Shown here in pieces: positions 1-12,589 of a DNA stretch of 64,000 nt; position 1 is the first letter of the stretch; the number at the start of each line of letters is the position of its first letter. The stretch is taken from the NCBI GenBank assembly GCA_037447605.1, contig CM074811.1, forward strand, positions 2,487,620-2,551,619, written 5' to 3'. The notes beneath the pieces are model-generated. The model was not told the DNA's origin, searched no databases, and saw only the letters and a program-made list of their open reading frames with translations. The stretch comes from Zygnema circumcarinatum (taxonomy: Eukaryota; Streptophyta; Zygnematophyceae; Zygnematales; Zygnemataceae). The translations under genes were made by a program, and so were the position numbers.

Positions 1-480
1 AGACACTGCCATAATTCCTAAATAATGCCTACCTCTCACTTCCTTCTTTTTCCCACTGCCGCCTCCCTAATTCCAACACTCCCACAAAATTCTTATCTTT
101 CTCCCTTCTCCTCCCACGCTTCTCCCTTATCCCATCATTTCTCTCCCTTCTCCTCACCTTAATCAGATCTCCCTCTTATCCTCTTATCTCCCCTTAATCG
201 GCTTTTCCTTTCCATCTCCCATCGCTTTCTCCCTTTCCCCTCTTCTATCTCCCACGCCTTCCTCTTCTTTATCCCTCTCCCTCTCTTTATCCTCTCCCAC
301 TACATTTCCATCTCTTTTTATCCTCTCTCTCTCCCATCAGCTTCCTCTCCTCTTTCCTCCCCTCTCCTAATCGTCATTCCTCCCTCTTCCACCGCCCTCC
401 TCCCTCTGGGTCTCCATTGCCTCTCCTCCTTCTCCCTTTCCCACTGCCTCCTCTCCTCTCCCTCTCTTCTCCCTCCTCAC
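1..480. repeat. Pyrimidine-rich low-complexity tract
   Basis: The plus strand is almost entirely C and T, in irregular runs such as CTCCCTCTC and TCTCCC, with no fixed repeat unit. No reading frame or transposon motif is visible. It could be an expanded microsatellite-like tract or the end of an element lying outside the window. Confidence 0.75.
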
Positions 481-3389
481 CGCCTCAGAATCTACCAGAC
501 CGACTCTTCAAATTCCCCACGCTGAATCACACACCAACACTGTGAGTTCACCGGAGAGAGCAGCTAAAGACAGAGTAGCTCTCGCAGGGTCGCCAGCAGC
601 AGGGTGCAACCAATGCCGGTACGCTATTGGTGACGCATGGGCCACTCGCCTTTACGCTTCCCCCGCTAACTCGCATCTCAAGATGTAGTGATCGGGAAGT
701 TAGGGCCGCCCAATGGCGTATCGCCACGCGTCCCTCTCTCACTCGAATGGCCGTGAGGCGTATAACGACAACGCCGCCGCGCCTTCCGCTGGGCGCGCGC
801 CGGGGCGACGCCGCATGCCGCCACAGACGCCGGGTGCACCTGCCGGATCCTACGCTGCGCGGGCGCTGGGTCCGACACCGGATAAATTCCCGTCTGCACT
901 CAACGCAAAGCAAACGCTGCACCAACGCGGACGCACGGGTTACGCCTAAAACGTAGTGAGATGCGTCGGGATTCCATGATCTCGGGATCATCGGGCGACG
1001 CTGAGCACGATATGTCTCAAGAGGTCATACAGATTTAACCTCGCGAACTCTCGCAGCCCGGACCTGTGACTTCTTCCCCGTCTCAGGGTTCCCCACGCTT
1101 CTTTGGCCACTGCCCGCCTCTCGTGTGTGAGAGTACTAGGACGGAGCTACGCCTCTGCGCCACCTCCCGCAGGGGCGTATCAGAAGGGCCACATTACTCC
1201 CTCGCACAGGACGCCAACGCCTCGCTCACGCCAGCTGGGTGGCAGTACTGTAGTTTCAACGGGCACGCTGGCCGAATCCTCTACGCTGGCAACCTGGTGG
1301 CTCGGGCCGATAATCCCGCCGTTCCTTCCTCAGCTTGCGCCGGGACGCAAGGAACTCCCCGCGGCCGCCTCGCCCCGCCTCCCCGGCGCTCATGCGCGCC
1401 CCAAAGATAATTTGATGAGCTCCCGGCAATTGGTTGCTGCTCTCGGCTTCCCTGCAGCCGCAAGGCGTTCAACCCCTACAGCCCAAATCCTTTACTTCAC
1501 GAGGTATTCGTGACGGAAGATCTACCCCTTTCTCACAGGCTATTATTGGCTTGAAATGGCTTCTTAACTTCATACTCGTTCACCCTCAAGCTCCATCAAG
1601 GGGAGGTGGCTGGATCCTCCCATCGCTACTTAATTTTAGCAGTTCTTGGCTACGAAAAGACCGATGCACCTTCACGCTGATGGTAAATCCAACCTCGAAA
1701 TGTATATCATTGATTCGCTTTAATGCACGCAGCGTCCTATGAACGCGGGGCTACAAATTTTTACGTGGTTCGCTATAAGCTTTGAGTCTTGCTCGGCCAG
1801 ACTTTACCAACACTCACGCCTCACTCAAGGTGAGTTGGGTACGCGACGGCCACATAGGCTCTTTTGTCGCGACCGCCGCGTAGCTGTGGTCTGGGCCGTG
1901 CCTCTCGCAGCGACATTAGCCGGACAAAAAGACTGGACGCGAGTGTTGAGTCCCACGCCCCTCTCTCGGCGATCTGGCTCCCTGCGGACGCCTGTTCCAC
2001 TCTGACGGGGCTGGATCCCTTTGCCGCAGTGGATTTAGGAGGATGTCACTCTCAAAGTTCGTGAAGAAAGGGGTGGGTACCAATGGACCTCTCGTAAGCA
2101 TTATTGATGGCGTGTGATTCAAATAATCGGGAGTGCCTTCATCTCCACCCATCCGGGTAGTCCTTACATAATGCCGAGGTAATCCTCCAGATCCCGCCTA
2201 CCCGCTCCGGCTCCCCGCCATCGCTTGCGGGTGGAAAGCTGTACTAACGCTTTGCTGTCCTAAATCTATTTGAGCACTTCCGCCTGTAAATGGCCGTGAA
2301 TCAGGATCACGGTCGTATTACTGCTACTTTCATCAAGACTACGCCACCCACACTTTGTCAACATGCTACAACTGCAGTAATCTCGCTACTGTAGTTGGTG
2401 CAAATGCACCATCTTGCCGGAAAGCCGGGACGACAAAGACGCAGGGACGGAGTCATGCCCCCAGGTGTCATGAAGACTGCGGATCAAGTCCATACCCACA
2501 CCGCGCCCCATTTCCTAAAAAGGAGGTGCGGGGTCGAGCCGCCGTGGATCCTACCAAGGCGGGGTTTGTTTCACGACAAGCCGACAAGCTTGGTGCGCAT
2601 ACGCTGACGCCCTCGGTTCGTGCCACCGTAACTCTCGAGCAAAGGTTTCACGGGTTTGCAACTCCCCACGCGACTTCCTGGGTGATGGAGTGATCACGGA
2701 GCTTCTCACTGTAATGAGCTACGCACGCTTCCGGGCTCAAGTAACGGTACTCCTCAACCGCCAAAGGGTACCGTAATCCGCCCCAGACACCACTTTGTCC
2801 TTATACCTACTACCTTGGCCATCCAGAACAAAGGATCACAAGTATACCCCTCCCGGATCTCTCTGGCCTTCCGGAGATCGAGAAAGCAGAGGCTGGACCG
2901 CTGTCAACGTGGAGTGGATCTGGCCACAGCATACCGAGACGGAGATTCCGGGGCTGGCCGCTCCTCACCTCCGCCATCTCGCTCCACCAACACTCGAGTC
3001 GACGAAGCATCTCATCTCAGTAAAGATGCCGGTGCCTACCACTGGTTCGCTATATCCGCCTCCTCGTGCCATAAACCCATCAAGGGGCCAAACCTTTCGA
3101 GGAACTCGCACTGCACGCCGCTTTATGGGATACAGGTCTCAAGGTTGAGAGGAACGCCGGGCCGGGCGGGTGGTCGCGACTGCTGCGGACTGCTGGGCTT
3201 CTCCAAATAAGACGGCCATGTCTCGGGGAGTGTGGACTCATCAGTAGCGCTCTCAAGGTTTCATGCATTAGTTACACAATGATTCATTTTAAGTGCTTTC
3301 ATACGCTAAAGGTTGGCTATCGCGGAAGTTGTTAGCCAAGTAGCGCCGCTTATGCTTAGATATTGTACGGGGGTTCACACTAACATCGT
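481..3389. other. Unrecognised GC-rich stretch without a supported gene
   Basis: Both strands were read. Short open frames occur but they overlap one another, lack splice-like structure, and match no family I recognise. Expected rRNA landmarks and copia protease, integrase or RT motifs were not found. One weak hint is a CYNC-type zinc-knuckle-like string near 2361-2420 on the plus strand that ends in APSCRK but lacks the histidine. It may be badly decayed retroelement sequence lying just upstream of C1's LTR. Confidence 0.5.
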
Positions 3390-4316
3390 TGTGGTCCTCG
3401 CTGAAACATGAGATTCCAAGTAAGAGTGTTCCTAGAAATACGTCGCCAAATGTCGCGCCTGTGACGCGCTATACGCCGGCGATGTGTCGGCGAAATCCCA
3501 AGGCTGCATTCTATTTCGCTGTCTCATGATTCTCGGCTTGCGCTTCAATCACGAGACCGCAGGCCGCCAGCCCACGCTGACAAGCGCTAACGGCGCGAAA
3601 TGCTACCACGGAGGATTCGCCGCTGACGCGCTGGGACGCAGTACGGGTGCGCCGCTGAACGAATATGCCAGCATCTGGCGGCGACGCTGCACGACGGGCG
3701 GCGAAGTTCCCCAAGGCCAACCCGGACGGCATGCTCGTATGGGCGGGCGGAATCGCATCGACGACTGACCAGGTCGGTGGCCGGCGCAGTTTACGCAAAA
3801 GACCGCAGCCGGACGCTGAACGCTGCACTGGCCGCCGTGGGGAACGATGAGGGCGTGCCGTAACGCGACATCGGTCAACAAGGGAAGATGTCACACGTAA
3901 CACGCCATGGCGTGTATATAGGTTTAGCTTTGTTATGTACTCTATACCAATATTAGACTATCAGAGTCTCCGCGGACTTATTCTCAGGCTCGCCGTGTTG
4001 CCGGGTCGCCTCTCGCTTGTGTCGCAGTAAGGTAGTGAGTAAGGGGAGAAGTAGCTAGTGAGAGGGGGAGAACTTCATGTGGGTGACATTCTTATCATAA
4101 AGGAGTTTTAGAGCCGTGAGTTTTCTCCTATACTCTCGTGTGTGATTTCCGCAGTGCTACTCTCTGCGTTAATTCTGTGAGTTATGGGCAATGAGTGAAG
4201 TGAGATAGAGTGAGAGAGAGTGAAGATGTCTTCATCGTGTGGGAACCGAGTTCTCCAATGGGAGGGCGCATACGCAGGTGGCGCTTCGGTGCGCTGGCAG
4301 ATTCATGCTCCAAATA
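3390..4316 (+). mobile_element. 5' LTR of copia element C1 (left edge approximate)
   Basis: This stretch is collinear with the LTRs of elements B, D and F. Shared landmarks include a TATA-like TGTATATAGG near 3911-3920, the 'aaggagttttagagccgtgag' type segment near 4100-4120, and a conserved ATG at 4226 opening MSSS. It ends just before a tRNA-type primer-binding site. The left boundary is poorly preserved, so no target-site duplication can be read on that side. The 3' LTR of C1 is not seen; the element stops at an assembly gap. Confidence 0.55.
3885..3921 (+). promoter_or_regulatory. Putative LTR core promoter of C1 (ACGT motif plus TATA box)
   Basis: A degraded GTCACACGTAAC half of the palindrome conserved in the other LTRs is followed within about 25 bases by TGTATATAGG. 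The same order (ACGT-core palindrome, then TATATAG) occurs in the D and F LTRs. Promoter function is inferred from position inside the LTR. Confidence 0.4.
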
Positions 4317-7223
4317 AGCGGTATCAGAGCTACCGGTGGCGCATGGTGACTTTCGGCCGTGCGGAAGTTCCAGCATTCCCGCATTCACGTCAAGCATCAA
4401 GGCGTGCGCGAGATGGCGGCTGGGCCGTTCTTTGCTCGCGGGGCGTGGACCTGCTAGGGGTACGCCAACGCACTATCAAGGCACCGCGGTGCTACCGAGG
4501 GAGCCACGGGCGGAGCAAAGTAGGCCGTGGAACACTCAAGTGGCCGCATGGGAGTGCCAAGGACAGTCAAAGCGCCACCGTGATCGTCATGAGTGTGAGG
4601 GGAAGTCCTTCGTCCATGCTGTATGATCTCAAGACCTCACATGCCATGTGGAGGTGCTTATAAGAGATGTATGATGTAAAGCGATAACGCCACGCATAGT
4701 GAGTCTTTACACGCCAGCCTGGGAAGATGAAGATGACTTTCGATGAGAAACTGAAAGTGAATATATGGTCGCTTGATACCTTGGATGGAGAGGTTCATAG
4801 CTCTACGTAAAACCGCTAGGAGAGTGACCATAAGATCACCAGTTCTGGGATTGACCTTCTAGATTTCATGTAGCAGTCAGTAGCCGCTTTGTGGGAATTC
4901 GCCCTAACGAACTCGAAAAAGCCGACCTCGAGCAAGTGAAGGTGGAGGATCAAGGAGGAGTGACACCGCCTACATTACCGGAGTACCGAGAGAAGGTGCT
5001 AGCGCTGCACTCACGGCTGTAAGACCAAGAGGAGTTCAAGTTTACCGTAGGGAGAACACTTCAAGGGAGCGTAAGTTGGCACGCGGTGGGTAAGTAAAGA
5101 TCAAGCAATACTGCATCGCTATAAGAACAAGAGTCCCAAGATCGGGAGGAGGGAGGCGCTACCGCATCTTCTAAGAAGGAGAAGAAAGGCTTCAAGGGGA
5201 TTCCGCGCTATAGCGAGGTCACAAGAGCACCAATGCGTGAGGGTCAATGAGACCAATCTGGCGATGGCCGAAAAGCGTCTCTGGGGCGTTCTCGACTTTT
5301 GTTGGGAAGATCCGTGTTCGTGATCCGGGCGCCCCGCTGATCGATTTCAGCGCCTTCCGGCCACACATGTGCGGCGACAAGTGTATGCTCCTCCACGCTG
5401 GACACGCTGAGAAGACTCATCTGTTCACTCGCAACCGGAGAGGGAGTGACAGCCACGCAAGGGTGGAGTAGCTGTAAGATGATTTCGAGACGCTTCCGCC
5501 CACGGGCAAAGCAGGAGGAGCGCTTTGTGTATCGGGTGGATGCATCTACACCTCTCGGCCAAAATGTAACTTCATGTCTCAGCTGTGTGTGTAAGCAGGG
5601 GGTACTTGTGATCACGTGCTCAAGGAGAAGTCTTATGTGAGTTACCTACGCAGCGGACGGGAAGCGTCGCTTGAGGGTAAGGAGAAGGGAGGCCTGTATT
5701 ATCTTCATTATGGCGACAGAGGGATTTAAGATGTGCATACCGGGTCAAAACTATAAATCTCTCGGCATCGGTAGGTTCTGGACATCTTAACCATTTGGGG
5801 TTGCAACAGCTTGTCGCTAAGGGGCTGGTCCGTGTTGGGACGTGAGATGTCGGGAGAAGGAGCCGCTTTTGCAAGGAGTGTGTGAGAGGGAAGGCGACGG
5901 AAAACCATTCGGGCGAGCTTTGGGAGAGTGAGCGTACTACGCGCTAGAGAAATCGGAGCTCGTCTACAATTTACCTTTGTGGCCCGTGACACCGCACCCA
6001 GTGGAGGAGCTCGTACTTCATCACTCTTTCGGCGATTTTTCGGTGAAAATTTGGGTGAAAATTTCAAGAACAAGTCCGAGGCTTTCGGAGCCTTCGTGAT
6101 TGGCGTATTCGGGAGCAGAGAGCGTGACAGAAATCAAGACTTCAAGGCCGTATTAAATCTGAGGGGCAGCTCAAGCCTAAGGAGTTCTCGGCGTAGTACT
6201 CTCAAGACTCGAATTAGGGCATGAATTCTCCGCCCCTACTCTCAAAGAATGGAGCTGTCGAAGCGTGTGCCAGGACGCTGGGGACATGGACCATGCTCAT
6301 GCATTCCCCTTCCCGCTTTTTCTGGGAGAGGGCGGTGATGACCGCAGCCTTTACCTAGGAATAGATGCCTATCTTCTCTGGTGTCTTCAAGGACTAGGTT
6401 CCTCGGTGTGGAGTGTGTGGAGGGAGAAAAGCCTACTCGCTTCTACCTGCTTTTGAGCGGCCAGCTGTCGCATAAAGTGTCAAGGTTGCATAAGAGGAAG
6501 TTTGGACTCATGAGGCCGTTGAAGGATATGTTCTCGGCCAAGCAACAGATGGACAGCCAGCCAAGCATCTCATTGTGATTTGGAACCCATGAAATAAGGA
6601 AGTGCAGAGCTCTAGTGGACATCACTTCAAGTGGGATTTGCAGAAAAGTGGGGTGCAGGACACGACTAGGTGAGACCCAACCCCAAAAGGCAGGATTGGA
6701 GATTGTGTATGAGGACGTGGAAACCAGCGGAGAAGGCGTTGAAGCGCCTCAGGTCCCGGTTTTGGAGGAGATCAGCACGCCGGAGAGCGCAGGAGCTGAC
6801 TCGGGAGCAACACCGAACGTCGAGGCGGAGGCGGGAGTCGAACCCGAAGTACCGCAAGCCGGGGAGCCGGAGAAATCGACGGAGACGGCTCCACTACACA
6901 CTCACCTGTCGGATGAGGAAGACTCGGTCGAAACTGTACCTTTGCACGGACAGGAGTCTGAGGACTTGGAGATGGCCGAGAGAGACGCGATGAGGGCAGG
7001 CAAGGATGCCTCCGGGATTTGTTCCCGGAATTTTCTTCAACTCGGTGAGTGGGAGAACGTGCTAGGACCATGAGGGAGTACCTGGTAGGTGAGGGGAGGC
7101 TCAATGATATGTGCCGCCGCAGTATCACCTGATGTGAGAGAGTGCCTACGATTGCACTTCGCAGGAGTTGCTCTTCATCGGCATGATTACCGAAAGCCGC
7201 AAAACCTTCGAGAGGCTCACCAT
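4226..7223 (+). pseudogene. C1 copia gag-pol remnant, first part (Gag to integrase-RT linker)
   Basis: This is the plus-strand coding region of a Ty1/copia element, broken by many frameshifts and stops. Recognisable pieces in order: a Gag segment GSPSSMLYDLKTSHAMW near 4600-4665; an aspartic-protease remnant ending HMCGDKCM near 5350-5400; a GAG-pre-integrase piece near 5690-5870 (YLHYGDRG, then LGHLNHLGLQQL); an integrase-core piece with IWVKI-like residues near 6040-6110; an SPFPASFWGE-like piece near 6300; and an acidic linker (residues GLEIVYEDVE) at 6690-7073. It ends exactly where element B inserted and resumes at 13631. It cannot encode a working polyprotein. Confidence 0.8.
4319..4330 (+). 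other. Primer-binding site of C1
   Basis: The sequence CGGTATCAGAGC differs by one base from the usual initiator-tRNA-Met complement TGGTATCAGAGC that follows the 5' LTR in many plant copia elements. Its place directly after the LTR end supports the call. Confidence 0.65.
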
Positions 7224-8232
7224 TGTTGGGCGGAGGGACCTCCATCAAGCCGGGCCGCTTCCACTCGCATCACCTTCCATCGGAGTTCGCTGCTCCAATC
7301 GATGACATATTTCCCAAACTCTCACATTCACTCATAGCCCATTTTACTTACGTGAGTGAACCTCTCTTTAATATGCAATGAATAACAGAGAGAAAAGGAT
7401 AGAGAAAGCCTCGCTCTAAAACTCCTTAATAATAATCTTGTCAACACAAAATGAGAGACCCTCTCAAATAGTAGCCCAATAAAACTCAAAAAGCCCACTA
7501 CCTCGCAAAGACAGTTGTTGTAATGTTCAAGAACACGCAGCATCGCCTCGTGAGTCTGATAATAGCTACGCTGATAATCGGTTAAAGATCAACAACCAAA
7601 CAAAATAACACACTATATAATGGCGTCACAACATCCGCGACACTACCATACAACGGCTCACAACATCACTAGCTACACCGCAAGGGCCCTATCCTCGGTC
7701 TCTAATCCCCGCTGCCGATCCTCGCCGCTCACACCTGACCCGTGACGCTTTCTCCTCCGCCGTGATCCGACTTCTGCTAATCCACGCCTTGCGCCAGATT
7801 GGCCCCCCTCGCCTAAGATTTACGACGCTGCCAAACTCAAGGCTGCCGCACGCTAATCGGCGACCGACAGCCCGCATAATGATGAATCGCTGCCGGTTAT
7901 TTCGCGACGCCGCGATCGGGCCAAGTCCTAATCGCTCAATCCAAAGGCTGACGCCGCTACCGCTGCCACTCCGACTACAAGGCAGATTTTCCCGCCGTCA
8001 GCCACATCTTCACTCCGCCTCACGGGCCGCCCCGCGTTAATACTTTCCGATTCGCCGCTGCCGCCACCGTCACTTCTCGACCTCGCCGCCGCTTCTTTCC
8101 AATCGACCAAAATGTCCGCATCGCCGCCATTAACTTAAAGCGCCGCACGTACGCCAAGGCAAGGAAACACATTAACATAAACACAGCCAAAACTACGTTC
8201 CAACAAAACATGCCAACTATCATACACTAACA
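7224..8232 (-). repeat. 3' LTR of copia element B
   Basis: On the plus strand it begins TGTTGGGCGG and ends ACACTAACA, giving TG...CA termini. A polypurine tract (minus strand GAGGGGGATTG) lies directly inside it at about 8233-8243. Near 7613-7625 there is a TATA-like ATTATATAGTG on the minus strand. On the minus strand an ATG opens MSSSIG-type coding close to the LTR's 3' end, as in the related LTRs. Confidence 0.85.
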
Positions 8233-8243
8233 ATCCCCCTCTT

Positions 8244-11200
8244 TGGAACTTCTAGTTTTGCATGGGCCCCAGCCCAATCAACCTGCAGTTGACTAATAGT
8301 GTTTCCCCGCTAGCCCCCTTTGTTAGCATGTCTGCGGCTTGCTCCTTGGTGCCTACGAACTTCACCTCCCCTATCGCCTCCCTCGACCAACTCTACATAA
8401 ATTTGGTAATCGCACCAACGTGTTTCGGGTCCTTCAGGAACACGTGGTTTCACCTCAGTAAGGCAACGACGCATCGGGACATCGTTTCCAGAACAAGTGT
8501 AATCGCCGGGTCCTCTTTTGCATTCTTCTCAAAGAATCGCGACGAACTACATACCTTCCTTCGGCACGCATAAGCACCTATGTACTCGCCCGGGTGTTCG
8601 GCGATAACGCCAACACCGAAGTCCCGCAGAACTTGAACTCCACGGTAAATCGCTTCCTCCTCCATTCAAACGAAACCCTCAAGTCGAAATGCGGACGACG
8701 TATTATCTCCTCCCCAATCCGAAGCCCCAGATAGCCAATCATTTCGCCGCCCCCTCTCATACCATTCCTCAGAATCGAAGCCGCCCTCCCTTCATATATA
8801 TATATATTCAAAAATCTCTTCATCGGCTTCTCCCAAATGTCGAGGCCCGGATTCTCCATGAATCGCTGGCCGAGCTCACCGCCAAGTCCGACGCTGCTCC
8901 ATCATCAAGTACATTAGACTCCCCAATCGCGGATCTCAGATGCACTCCGGTCATCTTTTGTGCCTCCAAGATCCGCAGCGTGTGACATCTCCTTCGAAAA
9001 GCCTAGTGCCGACTTCCATGGGCCGAACACGCCTAGCATCCTCTCCATCGGAAATCGGGCAAGTACATTCAAGTATACTCTTTGACATAAACAAAGCTTC
9101 CATCTCGCCTCTTCGCCTCGCATTCCTCAAAGCAGAGGTCAGCGCTTCTCCCATCTCATATTTTGAAATTTGCCTCAAGTACCTTCAAAGATCCGATTCT
9201 TTCAAGCGGAGAGGCTCACCATGATGAGATCGCCTATTGATGTATCCCAACGTAACAATTTATACCGCCTCTCTCCTCGGACGGCATAATCTTAATGATC
9301 CTCAGGCTCCCAAACCGAAAGCGGGAAGTCATTCCTCCTCAAAAGATCGTCAATCTTTTCGTACCACACTCTCGGCGCCTGCTTCAAGCCGTACAGGCTC
9401 TTCACCAGTCGACAGACTAGGTGCTCCTTCCCGGGGACGACCTTCCCCTCCGGCTGCTTCATGTAAATCTCTTCCCGCCAGATCACTCTACGAAATGCCG
9501 CCTTGATGTCCAATTGATTGACGCATTCCTTCAAATCACGCACGGAAATCAAGGCTCTCGTGGAATTGAATCCTTTACCAATCGGAGCCTAACGCCCATG
9601 TAGTCAATCCCATACCGCCGTCAGATGTCCCGCCACTCAAATCGCGCCTCTCACCTATCCACGCCTGCCCCGCCTTCCTTCTCGACTAGCACCCATTTGC
9701 AAACATAGCTCGCCTCCTCGAGGCGCCTCCTCCAATCTCCACGCCGCTTCTCGACCGCCGCCCCATTCGCTATCGGGATCGCAACCCGCCACTTATCGCC
9801 ATCGACTCCGGCCGCGCTCTCCCTCAAAGGTCCGTGGCCTTAGGCGAAACAAAGGCAACTCTACAAGGTCACCGACCGACGCACTCTCTTGACGCATCGC
9901 GCCTCAGCGAAAACCGACCGTGTCGCTGCCTCTACGCTTCCTCCGATCGCTCTTCGCACTTGGCCCTCGGTGAAGTGTAGTCCTGTGAATAAAACCCGGG
10001 GCATGTTCCGCTAACATTGCCTCTCCCTCTCTACCGCCCAAGATCCTTCCTCACAGTGACCGCTCTTACATCGGAAGCCTTCCTCTTCACCACCGGAAAG
10101 GAGCTGTGCTGGCGGGAATCAGCTCACGAATCAGCGGCCTTCCTCGCGACGCTTCCACGCGCCTTTCTCCATCATCACCGGCCACATTCTGCCGGGCCGC
10201 CACCGTTTCCTGGGCCTCTTCATTTGCCGACTTGCCGCACCTCAGACGCACCACCCTTCTTCCAATCGCCCTCCTCGCATAATGCATCTCGGTGGTCGCC
10301 TCATCGAGGTAAGATCTCGAGAGTCCGCAAACACGCCAACAAAATACCCCTACCACCCGTAATGTCTCGCCCCGAGAAATTCTCGAAAGTAGTTCCAAAC
10401 CCCGGCGCTATTGGCCGCCGAAGGTCAGAGTTTACACTAGCCCTCCACCACGGGGTCGACCTCTTCTCCTGCCGCCTTTGGGCAAAGGCAGCCCAAAGAT
10501 CGCCAAAGGTCCTCAGTGTGGGAAACTCCTGGGGCTTCCCTCCCACCCACATCTCAAAGTGGACCGTCTTTCGCACGTGCCACTTTAATATTCCTCCTAA
10601 CGTGCAGTTGTACTGCAGAGACCGCCCCCAAAAGGAAGCCTTAAAGGGGAATCAATCAACACGGCTCCGCCATTCCCCCAATGTCCTATTCACACGTTCA
10701 CCGCCCATTACTGGAATAGGGGTCAGACCACGTTTTATACCGCTGCTCTTCGTAAACGCCACACTCTTCCCGATTTCAACCTCAGCCACCATCATTCAAC
10801 GGGGTGCCTCTCTCAGCCCCCTGCCTCGCTCTCCGCCTCGGTTCACCAAAGGCCCGAAAGCCTCTCACTTGTTCTTCAGAGTTGGTGATCCAAATCTTCC
10901 TCGAATACGCCAAGGAAAGGTGACGGTACCTCGGCCTCATCGTCGGCCGGGCAGAATCGCCACATGTTTCTAATGTACCAATTCCAACTTTTCTCAAGGC
11001 CATAGACCTTCGCTCACTTTCACGCATCGGTCTCCCTCGCGGCACTTTGCCCTCCACACACATTCACTCAAGAAACCCCAACTCTTCTCCACTACACCTG
11101 TTCAAATTTCCACCTTGACTAGCCCCCCTCCCTCAGCCCAGCCATGCCTCAGGTGTTAACAAGTCTACTTATGCCATACATCTAATGCGCATTTCCCTCA

Positions 11201-12576
11201 AACTCATTCACCTCCTCATGATTCTCCCTCTCTTATAATCAAGATAATACGCTCTCCCTCTCTCATAACCCCTCGAATACTGCCTCCCGCCGAAAGCCGA
11301 TAGCCAATGCGATGTGATTCTCAAACAGAACATCAGATTCCTTCTTGCACACTTGGCTCACGTGCATACGAAATTCTCGGGTGATGAGGCCGTGGGTGTG
11401 AAGAACATCACCAATGTGCGCTTCCCTTTAACATCGCTCTCTATTGATGACCGAAAGCCGTTCTCAGGACTATCCTCACGGGCCCACTTCCGCCACGACT
11501 CCTTCACCGTTGGGTCAATGAATCGAGCGAAGCCTTCTCCAAGTTGTCGAGCTTGGAGAACATCGATGTGTCTCCGCACATATGCGTGGAAGCGCCGGAG
11601 TCAATCAGCCACGGCCGCTTCAGGTCCTCTGCCTGAATCCTTCCCACAAAATCGTGCTCAGTATTCTCTGCCAGCATGAGGTTGCTCTCAACCGCTACCT
11701 TGCGCCTCAACTTTGGTGATTTTCCTTTTGCACTTGAAACAAGTGCCGCCAACGCCTTCTTTCTCCTTTCTGCTCTGGATGAAGTCGCTGCTTTCCCCTT
11801 TCTCTGGATCATGAAATGGAAATGCCGGAGTAGTGGCCGGTCTTGCTACATGTGAAGGCGTCGCCATTCGAAGCTTCTCCTCGGCTGACTTCGTGGGCTT
11901 CCTCCCTTCTTCGGATCTTGGCCGAGTGTGCAACGCTTTAGCACCTTCTCTTCTTGGCCATCCCACCGAATCTCCTCCTTATCCTACGCTTAACTCCTGT
12001 TCAGCCATGAGGTATTGGTCGAATCGCCTCCCTTCAAGGCCGCCATCAAATCTCGAATCTCCCGGCAAAACCCCTGTAAACCGGGGCTTTTATCTTATGG
12101 TCCGTGATCTAAATCGCTTCCTAAGGCTATGAACCTCTCCATCAACGATCAAAACTGACCATATAAGCTTCTAGTTTCTCCTCCTCAAGTCATCTTCATC
12201 TTTGCCTAGCCGAAGTGTAAAGCACTCCACTATACCACATTGTCTTTCACATCATGCTACTCTCTGCATACTCCACATAAAGATGAGAGGTTTTCGCTGT
12301 GATCATATGATGTAGGATGGACTTCCTCTTACGCCATAACCACCGCTGCCGTGGCTTTTGTTGTCTTGGCCTTCCATCGCGAAGGCCACGCCGCGGCTCC
12401 TCGACCGCCGCCCACAGGCTCCAACCTGCACTCCGCCTTTGACGCCGCCATCAACGCATTTTAAGCAATCCTTTGCCCACAAGCAAAGGCACCACCCTCC
12501 ATCTCCACGCTGTGGCCCCGCCCATCAACGCCGGTATGCTTCAACCTTTCGGACGTCCCCAGTTCCAAGGGCGAGC
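8244..12576 (-). pseudogene. Element B gag-pol remnant
   Basis: Minus-strand copia polyprotein in pieces: RNase H and C-terminus (8262-8890; related to the GTKEQAADMLTKG segment of element D), RT (9292-9552, with QLDIKAAF and SLYGLKQAPRVWYEKID), integrase remnants (about 10300-11100), protease with LIDSGASTHMCGD (11504-11812), and a broken zinc knuckle CFKCK (about 11730). The RT box expected as YVDD is disrupted near 9235-9250. Frameshifts and stops are spread throughout, so it is dead. Long plus-strand frames here, such as 10017-10973, are antisense shadows. Confidence 0.8.
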
Positions 12577-12588
12577 CTGGATACCACT
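12577..12588 (-). other. Primer-binding site of element B
   Basis: The minus strand reads GTGGTATCCAGG directly inside the 5' LTR, a near match to the TGGTATCAGAGC initiator-tRNA complement used by F. Confidence 0.5.
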
Positions 12589-12589
12589 T

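Noticed and set aside
481-3389. Possible rDNA unit
   Set aside because: GC-rich and gene-poor like rDNA, but I found no conserved 18S, 5.8S or 28S core strings on either strand.
10017-10973. 318-residue plus-strand open frame
   Set aside because: It lies antisense to the integrase region of copia element B and has no family resemblance of its own.
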